Shown piece by piece: positions 32,601-44,600 of a stretch of 64,000 bases of DNA. This stretch comes from Semisulcospira habei (lineage: Eukaryota; Mollusca; Gastropoda; Semisulcospiridae): the NCBI GenBank assembly GCA_036245525.1, contig BTPG01000005.1, positions 178,439,198 to 178,503,197 of the forward strand, in the 5' to 3' direction. Under the pieces are notes generated by a model. That model saw nothing but the letters and a program-made list of their open reading frames with translations. It searched no databases and was not told the origin of the DNA. Numbering within the stretch: position 1 is the first letter of the stretch; every line of letters begins with the position of its first letter. Both the position numbers and the translations under genes were made by a program.

Positions 32601-35600
32601 GGGGAGCGCGTCCACTGCCCAAGCGAGTGGATCCAGGACTGGCGAGACGTAGACCGGGAGCTGGCTGCTTCATCTGGTGGCAAACAGATCCACTAGCGGC
32701 GTTTCCCAGTGAGAGCAGAGCAGGCGAAAAATATCCGGGCGTAGGGACCGCTCCGTGTGGAGCAATTGTCCGCGACGAGACAGGGCGTCCGCCTTCACGT
32801 TGAGGTGGCCAGGGATGTGGCGGGCTCGTAGGGCAATGCCTCGATCCCTGCACCAGAGGCGAAGGTGGCACCGAAGAACGCAAAGGGAGGGCGAGTGAGT
32901 GCCACCCTGATTCTGTATGTAAGCCACCACCGTCGAGTTGTCGGAGAGCACGAGGACGTCCTGATTGGCCAAGGTCTCCTGCCAACGTCGAATGCCAATC
33001 CAACTGCCTTCAGCTCCAGCCAGTTGACGTGATTCCCGAACAGCTCCCGAAGCCAACGCCCGAGGCCGAGAGAAATCCGGTAACAGGTGCGCGCCCCAGC
33101 CGGCCTGGCTCGCCTCTGTACAGAGAGACCACCGAGGCGGCGGGGAGTGTAGGGCACCCCCGAAGCCAGCCAAGCGAGGTCCGCCCACCTCTCGAGGTGA
33201 GGACGAGCCCGAGGCGTGACAGGTACTAGATCCAACAGAGCGCCCGAGGGTCGCCAGTGAAGAAGGAGACGTAGCTGGAGAGGCCGAGCATAAAGTCTGC
33301 CCAAGGGAAGCAGGTCTGCAGCCGCCCTGAGGAGGCCCAGGAGTTGAAGCCAGACCCTGGCGGTGAAGGAGGATCCCATCCCCATCGAAGTCGCTAAGTC
33401 GACTATCTTCTGTCGCCTGGCCAGAGGCAGGCGGGCAAGGTTGAGGTCGGTCAGGAATTCCATCCCCCGATGTAGAAACCGTCGAGAGGGAGAAGAACGG
33501 ATTTCCCCAATGAGTAGGAAACCTAGACGACGCAGAAGGGAAAGCAGGGCATCCCTGTCCGTCTGGAGGGCTGCGGAGACTAAGTTGCGCAGTAGAAGGT
33601 CGTCCAAGTAATTGGAGGCCGGGCTCAAGGAGCGCTGACGGAAATTGGCTATCACGGCGTCGAGCAGTCTTGTAAACACCCACGGACTGATGTTGAGGCC
33701 GAAAGGAAGGGCGCAGAACTGGTAGACGATCCCCCCAAGTCAAACCGAAGGTACCGGCGAAACGACGGATGAATCGGGACGTGCAGATAGGCGTCTGACA
33801 GATCGAGGCGGATCGCAAAGTCCATCGGCCGGAGGGCCGCACGGAGTGTCCTGGCCGTCTCCATCCTGAATCGAGGGGCCAAGCATCCTGAATCGAGGCC
33901 AAGCTGATAAGCATCCTGAATCGAGGCCAAGCCTGAATCGAGGCCAAGCTGATATGAATCGAGGCCAAGCTGATAAGTCGATAACTGGCCTGGTTTGGGA
34001 GCTAGAAGAGTCGGCTGTAGAACGCCGTAGAGTCCTGCCGCAAAACCACCTCTGTCGCCGCTTTGGTGAGGAGGGTCGCCACTTCCCCGCGCAGAGCGTC
34101 CGCCTGTGTGCCGTCGAGCGGTTCCTGGGTCCACAAGGGTGCTCAGCGAAGAGGCGGAGGCGACAGGAACGAAGTTGCAGGCCTGCGGTAACGGTGGAAA
34201 GAATCCAGGGGTCGTCCGGGAACAGCGATCTCCAAGATCGCTGAAGAGCGACAGCCGCCCGCCGACGGGAGGCCCGATTAATGAGGCGGGGGCGGAGGCG
34301 GGGGCGAGTCAAAGAGCCCGACCGCGGCCCGATCTACGGGCACCGCGGGGCCAAGAAGGGCGAGGGGCGGGGCCGGCCTGAGTAGCCTGGAATGGACGGG
34401 CCCGACCTCGTGAAGATCCGACTGTAGAGAAGGAGGGCCTGAAAGACCGCTGGGCACGACCCCCGCCGTGCGGGGGGCGCGAAAGCGGGTCGAGGCTGGG
34501 TTAGATGCAGGCTTGGGCCACAAGTCCTTGGAAGATTCCTTAAAGGTGTGCCAAGTGTCGCCGAACAGCTGAGGACCCCCTAAGGGGGCGTGACGGAGCT
34601 GGGTCTTCACTGACAAGGGAAGGTCCGAGCAGAGGCGCAAAAGGGTATCCCTCCTCCAGAGGTCGCATTTGGCAGCCGCTGCCCTGGCGGTGGCGGAAGA
34701 ATGGTAGGCGGACCGGTTGGCCGCTATCAGGATGGACCGCACGTCACGAAGCGGGGACTGAGCCTCCAGGTCCCACGTATCCTGTAGGCACTGCAGTGCT
34801 GCCTGGGTAGCCAGTTCCAAACCCGAGCACGCCAGCGAGATCCGCGCTAAGGAGGCGATCCTGTCGAGAGGCCGAGGCCACGAGTTCTGGACGAGCCTGC
34901 GGCCGCCCGCCTGTAGTAAGGCCGCCACATCCACCGCTGGAAAAGGTAAGGCGAAGGCTTGGGAGTGTCCAGCGTACTAGGCCTGGCGGAAGCTTAAGTT
35001 GATTCCCACCGGCGATCGAGCGGCGGTAAAGTATCCCGTGTCGCCGAAAGCGTCGTTACGCAGCTGGGCGGAGAAGCATCGGTGAGGTCCCGGAAGCCGG
35101 CTTGCGGGAGGGACTTGCGGCGCTGGACTTGCCTCTGCGCGTCGACCATGGCCGAAGCCTGTCTCTTTGGAGGAGGCGAAGGCGGACAGACGTCGGGCGG
35201 TAGGGACTTGGCGATAAGCCTTGAAGCCTCACCCATAGCGTGGACCGACTGTGATCCGAGCGAAGGGCCGGCAACGTCTGACGAGGCGGAGGCCGACGCG
35301 ACAGCGGAAAAAGGCGGGAAGGAGAACCCGCCGCCGAGTCCTGCAAGAAGATCGCCGAGGCCGAGTCCGACGGATGAAGGCTGAGGACGTCCGTTCCAAA
35401 CTGATCTTCTCGCGGCAAAGACGAAAGGGGCGAGCGGCTACGAGAGTGCCGCACCGCCGCGCGCGAGGTAGACGCAGCCGCCCGCGACGCACGCAAAGAG
35501 GCGCGCCGCGGCGACGGAGGGACCGTGGCAAAGCGACGGTCCACCTCGAAGTCGGGATCCGCACGCGGCAGCCGACGTGAGCGACAAACCGCGATCGGAA

Positions 35601-38600
35601 TACCGAGGAAGTGGCCTGGTCACCCCTGGCCCGCCCGGGAGAACCGGTGCGAGGGGGGGGGGGGGGGGGGGGGGGGACCGCCAATAGTCTCCCCTAGCCC
35701 GCTCAGGAAAGGCGGAGCGGGGAGGGGACAAATACCGGGCACGCGGCCCCCCGTCCGATGTGTCGGACCGTGGAGGACGCGCGATGTCACACCGGGCCCG
35801 CCTGGTCGATACGAGGCGGGGGGGGGACAGTCTAGGGTCACGCCAAGCCCGCTCAGGAAAGGCGGAGCGGGGAGGGGACGATTTATGAGCCCGCTGCCCC
35901 AGCTCCGAAGCCTCGGAGCGAGGGGGGGGGGGGGGGGGCGAGGGTCCAAGTCACACCGGGCCCGTCCGGTCGATACGAGACGGGGGGGGGACAGTCTACG
36001 GTCACGCCAAGCCCGCTCAGGCGAAGCGAAGCGGGGAGGGGACCATTATGTGCACGCGACCCCCGCTCCGACTCCTCGGAGCGTGGGGGGCGAGAGTCAA
36101 CCACACCCCGGGCCCGCCCAGGCGAGACGGGACGGGCGGGGGGGGGAAGAAAGCAAAGCATGCCTTGCCCGTTCGGAAAATACAGAGCGGGGAGGCAGCA
36201 TTACTAACGGTCTCGAGTCACGTTCCGAAGCCTCGGTGCGTGAGCGAGAGCATTTCTTATCACGTTTACTCTCTTTCTTATGCTTGCGTTCCGTCACCCG
36301 TCCCCGCTCCGGAGACCTAGAGCCGGGGGTGGCCGACGAACGCTCATCTCTCCCAGACCGCTCGCCCGAAGCAGAGCGGGGGGTGGGAACCAAAATGGGC
36401 TCAAGCCACGCGCTAACGAAGCAGAGCGTGGGGAGCGTGACTCCGAAACTCGCCTACCCTGCTCCGAAGACTCGGAGAGGGGAGGGAGAACCTGCGAGGT
36501 AACGGTACAAGAAGGGGACTTACCTGTGGGCCGGAAAGCCCGATGCGCCGAGGGAAGTACGTCCACCCGTGGAGGATCCCGTGGAGACCGAAGCGGGCGA
36601 GGGGACCGGTCACGCCTGAAGAAGTCCCACCTGCGCGAACACCGGTCTTCCGTCCAAGCGGCGCCACCATCACACGTTCCGTCCGAAGCACAGCCCGAAC
36701 ACGGCAAGCAAGAGTCGAGTGCATCAACCGGCCACTGGAAGTCCCCGCACGGCGGCAAGTCTTCGACACAGAAGAAGCCATAAGGCCCTAAACCAGCTAC
36801 GCCGGCGAAGAAGTCCACCTTGCACAAACCAGCCGGGCACAAGTCACGTGCGTCGTCGAACCCCAAGGCCAAGCCAAGGGTGAACTCACAAGTCAGAGCC
36901 GGTAAAACCGGTCGGCGCACAGGTCACAATGAGTCCAATTGTCAAAGGAAAAACCACGAATGTAGTGAGTCCAGGGCTGAATCGAAGACTCCAATTCAAG
37001 CCCACAGTCAAAACCCACTGAAACCCGTAGAACGGAGAAAGGCAAAAACTCGACCGTCCCCGGTCGAGCTATGAGTGAAACTGACGAGGTCGCCCTGTGC
37101 TCGCCGGGATAGGGTAGTAAGGGGAGGCCACCCGGGGTCATAGTGCTTGGATCCCCGGTGTCTCCTCCCCAGTTGTGTGCTACACACAATTTTGCTGAAA
37201 TCTATAGGCAATAGAGTGTATTCCCAGATAGTAATGCCATCGGTAATGTATTTTGAAAAAACAATTTGGACCTTGGGGTTATATGGGTTAAGCTCATAAC
37301 TACTAACATACTGAGCCATATTGACAGAATTGCTTAATTTGTAAGTTGTCCTCTAAAGACCTGCATGCATGAAGCTACTCTGGCACCACCCTCTGCACTA
37401 TCATGGTTGATCCATCTCTTGAACTGTAATGTAGCCGAAGAAATCAATGTATATTTATAGCGAAGCCTGGTCTTAGGGTTCAGGACTACTTTAACACTTA
37501 CTGGCATTTCCTTGGCGACTTTGGAGATCATTTGTTCGAGGTAGGTGTTGACAGGGATGGCTGGCTGGTTGGTGTGAAGGAAAAAGTGTGGGGACCGCCG
37601 AGCAAGCAGCCGCAGTGCCCGCCACTGGAAATTCTGATTGTTGACGTCTCTGAAAATTATTTTTAAAATGACAATAATTAATATTTCAAATCATGGAATC
37701 ACTATTAACTCATTCGAGACGTGCCACCTGTGGATATGCGGCTTCAACCCGCGTATCCGGAGGCGGCACGTTTCAAATGAGTTAACCCACTCATTGCCAG
37801 TGAATCAAACTTGTGTCTTTGACAGCAGGGCAAAATCAACACAGCATAATTCCACTAATCCAAGGAACGTGGATATGAACAAAGCCATCAAGTGGCAAAG
37901 AACCAAATGAGCTCCCGCGAGAAGGGGGCTCACGAGGTTCTTTACCTCTTGCAGTTCAGCTGTGTTTACATGTTTCCAACAGGGAAGAGGTTCACTCCAT
38001 TGTGCATGCAGATGCTGATACCATACAAAGTACAGCTGGCTGCATGAACAAGATGGTTAACACATTCTGCCTGAGGACCGAAATCCCCAAATTTTGAAGT
38101 TGCCCTTTGAAGGACTATTACAATTCTAAAGACAGATCGAGCATGATAGTTCAAGGGTGGTGCCAGAATAGCTTGGCGCCTATGGGCGCCAAGCTATTCT
38201 GGCACCACCCTTGAACTATTAAGCTCGATCCATGTCTTGCCGTGGTGTGTCAGGGCTGATTGAGTTAAGAATTTATGAAAGAAATAAACATGCACAAAGA
38301 GGTTACCCCAAACACAAAAGGAAAGGAGATATCTTGTAAGTTGTAACTCACTTGTACTGATCTTCCACCATAGCCTCAGGGTCGTTCTGTTCTATAGCAT
38401 TGGCAAAAAACTCCTCCAGGGTTGGTAAGAACTCTCTGTAACCAAATAACACACTCTCTGAAGCAAATACACAGTGAGCTTCAGATCTCAAAATACTCAC
38501 AAACCAGATAGGTGAGGCTAGCGCTGGCAGAATTGTACAACAAACCAAGGGGAATTACTCAGCGCTGGACAACAGTTAGATCCCCTCCCCTGCCCTGCCC

Positions 38601-41600
38601 TGGTTTGTTGTACAGATCTCAAAATGCCTGGAGACCCACATTTGTGCCTTAATAACCCATATCATACTGAGGCTAAAAGCTTCAAAATTGTACACTGCCA
38701 TATGCAAGCTACATTATAGTACTTACAGATAAGGATATAGACCAATGGCTTTAGTTCAAGGTGGTGCCAGAATAGCTTGGCGCCTAGCTATTCTGGCACT
38801 ACCCTTGAACTATTTTAGTCAAACTTCTTTCACACACTGGTGTATTCCCGAATGATAAGGATTAATTCATCTGAACTTTTTAATAAACAAAGATATTTTC
38901 ACAGAAAATGTGTGGCTGTGACCTCTGAAAACTTAAAACTGTTATAATAGATTTTTGTTACAGCGTCCGTGTTGTAAGTATAGTCAACTGCACATACGAC
39001 ATAAAGTTCCTATCACACTAGGTCCTATAGGTGGTGCAGAGCAGATTGCACAGTACTACAAACGCAAAATTTCAGTACTGATACACGACAGCACTGAATT
39101 GGCCATATTTCATCACTGAACTGGCTGCGTTTTTTTATGTGTAAGATTTAATGAAAACTAAAGTTTTTCGATTCAATGTTCATTGGTAAACACTTTTTCA
39201 GGCATTCCTGAACAATGCCCCCATCCACAACCAACACAAGGCATTAAAAAAAAAATCATGCTACATAATTATTTTGAAGCCACTGACCGATCTTCTGAGC
39301 GACATGCGTCCATGTTGTCAGGGTTGAGGTTCCAGAGTCGCGTGAGCTCAGCACTTCCCATCTTGATCAGCTTACCTCCCCCTACCTGTAAATCCTCCCC
39401 GATGCGACGACGCTTTGGTCTGCAACAATAGACTCCTTTTGCTGATTAACCCATTTCACCCCAAGGCCATATTTCCCAAACTTTACAGGTGTCACTTAAC
39501 CCATATCATACTGAGGCTAAAAGCTTCAAATGTGTGCACTGCCATATGCAATATACATTATAGTACTTACAGATAACAATACATATAGAGACCAATGGCT
39601 TTGGTTCAAGGGTGGTGCCAAAATAGCTTGGCGCATAGAGGCGCCAAACTATTCTGCACTACCCTTGAACTATTTTAGTCACACTTATTTCACACACTGG
39701 TGTATTCCGAATGATAAGGGTTAACAACTGAGTGTCATTTCCAAGAGATGAATAAACCATGATAATTCAAGGGTAGTGCCAGATTCACTTGGCGCCATCA
39801 GGCGCCAAGCTAATCTGGCACTACCTGGAATTATCATGGTTTATCCATCTCCTGCTGTAGTGCGCTGGGGCTAAATAAATTATTAAGAGGTCAGGGTCAG
39901 CACATATACAAGTACATACAGTGAGTGGATATCCAACGAACAAAAGGTCATTAGTCCAACATCAGCCTTACCTGACCTGCACAGAGCTACTTTGGAGTCT
40001 GCTTAACATGAATTTCTGGGGACAGGGAAAATTAGTTCATGTAAAACATATTCGTGTTAACTGATTTAGGCTAAAACTTGTTCACAGTCTGAAACAAGAG
40101 AGTGTGTGGGAGATGTGCATCTGAGTGTGCCCTGCCCTGGAGGTTAAACGTGCACAGTATCCCACTTTACTTGCTTACTCTCATCTAAATAGGACAGCAA
40201 TAGACCACCATATGCGCACAGCTCGTGAATTTAATGTACAATACATCAGGAAAACAACAATCCATCTGATAAAACTGCTCTGTAACCACGTGCAGTGTAG
40301 GAGCTAGTGTGCTATTTTTAGCAGTGTATGGACAATACTATGAACGCTTCGCGTTTATCAATGTCACGACCCTTGGAACTGCTGTTTCACCTTCTGTAGC
40401 ACAATGCGTCTATTGCTTACAAATCAGATCTGTCTGTGTTTTATCACGCTCGTATTGGGGAATGAAAAAATCAAGCACTAAAAATAACTGACTGTGAGTG
40501 TGAATGAATGAATACACGTACAAGATCGGCGGAATACAGAAACACTATCAGTTGAGATGGCAGCGCCCCATCTCGCTCACTCCCTTCGCACATCACATGG
40601 TCATTCTTTGTCTTTGGTTGAATAAAGAATGGAAAAGGAAGGATCTCATTTAGACTAACTCGCAATGCTTACCACCAACTGAATTTTTTCAGAAATAGGG
40701 CTCTATGTAAAAAACGTGCAGCCCTCCCATCCCTCCTCTCTCTCTCACCCACCACTACCACCCCCCGCCCCCCCCCCCCCCCCTCCCTCTTGCTAGGCAG
40801 TGTGTGTATGGAACCTGCGGTGGACATTTGTCCGTCAACATCCCCCCTGCTTGTGTACCGATACACATGAGTGTGCATGTTGAGCAGTAGCGGTTGAAAA
40901 CAGTGGATAGCCTCGGCCATCGGCGATGCAGATCGGACTGAGGCGTGAAAGCTAACATGGGGTCATTCAGACGTATTAGCTATTGTGGAATGGATGTGTT
41001 ACACGGAGGACGGTATCGTCTCAGTCCTTGAGATGGTTGTTCATGTTAAACAGGTGAAAATACTATAAAATGTTCTGTTGGGGAAACAAAATCATCTTCG
41101 TATTAAGCAGGAATTTTGTGTTAAGCATTTTGTGTTAGCCATGAAATTTTAATAGAGAACAGGAGCCAGGAATTAAAAAATGTTTCGTGTTAACCAGAAA
41201 TTCGTGTAAAGCGTGTTCGTGTTAGCTGGACTCCACTGTATGTACAGGCCAAATAAGGCTAACGTTGGCCTGAGTACATTTTGCTTAGTGAACGTTTCAT
41301 CTTCACAAGCCCATACAAGTGCAACACAACACTAACGCAAACACATAGAATTCAGCTTCACGTAGCTCTTTGCCTATAGATGGTGGGTACTGCGAGACAA
41401 TTTCCCATAGATCACTATGGCCAGCGAGATCCGCCCAGACAAGGTTTGTTTGCAGTGCATGTGCCTGCCTACTTTTAGTGCTGAATGCCGTTGCTTAGCA
41501 AGCTCACAGGATCCAGAAATGAACTCTTAACCCATACCATACTGAGGCTAAAAGCTTCAAATTTGTACACTGCCATATGCGAGCTACATTTTAGTACTTA

Positions 41601-44600
41601 CAGATAAGGATATAGACCAGTGGCTTTAGTTCAAGGGTGGCGCCAGAATAGCTTGGTGCCTACAGGTGCCAAGCTATTCTGGCACTACCCTTGAACTATC
41701 TTAGTCAAACTTATTTCACACACTGGTGTATTCCGAATGATAACTTAAGGGTTAACAGAACTCCTTAGTTGCAGAGTACATAACACAGAAAAGTTACTTT
41801 GTAGGCAAAGAGTTAATGATTCCTAGGTATCATCACAAACTGAGGTTAACGAGTACAAAATGTAACATGCCGTGCTGGTAATGCAAGAGGCTGTGATGAT
41901 TAACCCTTTGGCTGTTGGCATCACCTTTTGATGACGTGATTCCTGAAGAAAAAGAATGACAGCCAAAGGGTTGAACTGATTGATTCATTCTGAATGAAGA
42001 CATGTCCAGGGCTGTGTGCCCCCACTGTAGATTAAAACTCCAATAATGCCCATTGGTTGAGAAACGCACGTGATTGTAATTCATTCAGTCTGGCACACCA
42101 CCAGATGTGCATCAACCATGATACTTCAAGGGTGGTGTCAGAATAGCTTGGCGCCTCAAGGCGCCAAGACATTCTGGCACCACCCTTGAAGTATCACAGT
42201 CAATCTGTCTCCTGCCTTGTAGTCTTCATTAGAAAACCCCCAAATTCAAGAATGGAACTGATTAAATTTGTGGAACGTTAATATGGTCTACAAATGTCAT
42301 AAATTCTAAAAAGTCTCTACTCTAAGCCTCTTGTGGATATCTAGTGTTGACTGAAGGAGTAAATTTTAATCCTGAGCACAAAAATATGAAGCTGAAGTGT
42401 ATGAGATGCATTAAGGCTGGTTTTTGAGCTTTTCCCTTGGCTAACTTACCGGCCTTTGGGCTTTGGAGCATCCTTCGGCTTTTCTCTCTCAAAGCTTGGG
42501 CAACTCTCATTCTTCCAGTTGTTCCAGTTCTCCTCTCGCTGTAATATGTGCTGCACAGAAAAAAAACAATGGTATAAGAACAGGGTGTGTCAAGGCAAAA
42601 AGTAAAGAAATTACCAAGAAAGAAAGAAACATGCTTAAAAAGGACAAGTACTTGTCCTTTTCAGTGTGTTTTACTTGGGAATTTCTTTGCATTTAACAAG
42701 CATTTTCTGTAAAGAAACAACCTAATTGTAAAAGAGTGTCAAAAAGATGAAGATTGTTTGCTCTTGAAACAATGATAGTTTGCTTTGTTTTCAACAAAGA
42801 TTAACTCATTCAGCCCCACTGCCGTATTTCCCAAATTTTGGAGGTGTCATCTAATGACTATGCACCAGTTGCAGGAGATGGATCAACCATGATAATTTAA
42901 GGGTAGTGCCAGATTAGCTTGGCGCCGACAGGCACTACCCTTGAATTATCATGGTCAACCCATCTCCTGCTATAGGGTGTTGGGGCTGAATGGGGTTAAT
43001 ATATGTTTAATTAAGTCATGAGCCAACAGCACTCTTCAACAACAAAACTTGGTTCACTTATAGCGAGCTGCAAAGAAAGGGTCATCTGGCAATTTGTTGT
43101 ATATAAAAACCTGATGAATAGGAACAAAGGGAGCAAAGGTCCTAAGGCCGACAAAGGCCATTGTTAGCCAGTGTACAGCCTTTTGCTTGCTGTTAAAGCA
43201 GTAACGCGATAAAATAAGAGTCACAACTTACCTTGACAGTGTCGGCAAATTTGTCCCCACCAGGCGGCGTCTCTCTGATCAGCTGATACACACGTTCCTC
43301 GGCTGCCTTCACCCACTGGGTTTGCTCCTCACTTAAACTCTGTGCCGCACTGGAAAGTGAAGTAGGCATGAGCTAAGTCAGGATGTACAAAATACCTGTG
43401 CACAATACCAAACAGATACAACTATGTGTGTGTGTGTCTCAACACGGGCATGTGAAGTCATTCATAGTAAGGAATGTTCCTTTATTTGTTACACACATTT
43501 AACTCATTCAGCCCAACGCGCATATTTTCCAAATTTTGGAGGCGTCATCTAACGACTGTGCACCAGTGGCAGGAGATGAATCGACCATGATAATTCAAGG
43601 GCAGTGCCAAATTAGCTTGGCGCCTGTCGGCGCCAAGCTAATCTGGCACTGCCCTTAAATCATCATGGTCGACCCATCTCCTGCTGTAGTGCGTCAGGGC
43701 TGAATGGGTTAATCTTGAAGTTGTTGAACAGCTGTGAGCATCTTTGCTTTCAGCACCAGGAGACAAAGGTAATCAAAATGTATTTTTCTTTAAAATAAAT
43801 TTTTTCGAAAAATACTTACCGATGGTATTACTGAGAGGAAGGAAGATATACTTAACTGACAATTTCAGTCTCCAAAAATTGTTGTGTGTTGCCACACAAC
43901 CAGGGACGTACCTGTAGCAAGCAGTTACCTAATCCCCCGAGTGTCCTCCCTATCCTTGGAGTAACCTCCCTTCCAAATCTCGCGAGAGGCCGTTATTTCC
44001 AGTTCTATTTGAGCTGACATGCGGCAAGCAGGGAAGGTGGGAGGGAAGTTTGAGTAATACCATTGGTATTTTTCGAAAAAATTTATTTTAAAGAAAAATA
44101 CATTTATTTCTTCAAAATCGTTACCGATGGTATTACTGAGAGGAAGAATTAAAAAGAGGGGGAGGGTGCCGCTCTAGGGTCAATACCCCCAGGTAACTGC
44201 TTAGCTAGACCTCTGGCCAGGGCACACTCCCGACAATTTCAGTCAAGTGTTACCTACGGCGCCGCCAGCGCCGGGAGGGAGTGTTGAGCCACGGCAACGT
44301 CAACCACCAGAGCCAGGTTGTGCCACTGGCTGGAGATCACGCAAGTAAAAACGGGCGAAAGTAGATTCGGCCCGCCAGCCCACAGCCGCCACAATGTCCT
44401 GCATGGCGCAGTTACGGTCGAAATCGACACTCGCGGAGACAGCCCGGATCTCGTGTGCCCGAATCCGCAGCTTCGTCGCTCCCGCAGGCGAGAGGTAAAT
44501 GTAAGCAGAACGGATAACTCCACGCAGCCAAGTGGAGATTGTTTGGGCGGATACATCGTGCCGGTTCGGAACCAAAGGCAAGAAAAGGCGGGAAATACCC

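Larger units (their letters stand above)
30828..37264 (-). mobile_element. DIRS-type retrotransposon B, near full length (6.4 kb)
   Basis: Outer ends are ATGAATTTTTTTTCTAAAATG (left) and ATGTATTTTGAAAAAACAA (right), each next to the inverted repeat CCGATGGCATTACTATCTGGG or complement. The fused internal complementary region lies at about 31077-31185. On the - strand the order is gag-like region, reverse transcriptase with RNase H, then tyrosine recombinase. Several frameshifts make it defective. It has ITRs and a fused internal complement, not the split direct repeats of Ngaro-type elements. No methyltransferase domain was recognised. Confidence 0.9.
30672..37291. mobile_element. Hairpin element H2a split by DIRS element B
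   Basis: Left part 30672-30827 runs from TTAACTCATTTAGCC through a shortened core to GACACCTCCAAAA; the right part 37265-37291 continues TTTGGACCTTGGGG to GGGTTAA. Joined, the two halves restore the usual flank phrase CCAAAATTTGG seen in intact copies (e.g. 43529-43540). DIRS element B therefore entered this older element and duplicated no target bases. Confidence 0.85.

Noticed and set aside
35056..36920. Arg/Ser/Pro-rich frames on both strands resembling SR proteins
   Set aside because: They lie in the G-run repeats of the gag-like region of DIRS element B. Overlapping frames on both strands show that composition is the cause.
41637..41700. The GGTGCC change in both arms of the H2b copy as compensatory mutation
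   Set aside because: Both arms read GGTGCC in the same direction, so the change is not complementary (only G:T wobble could pair); I did not count it as covariation.
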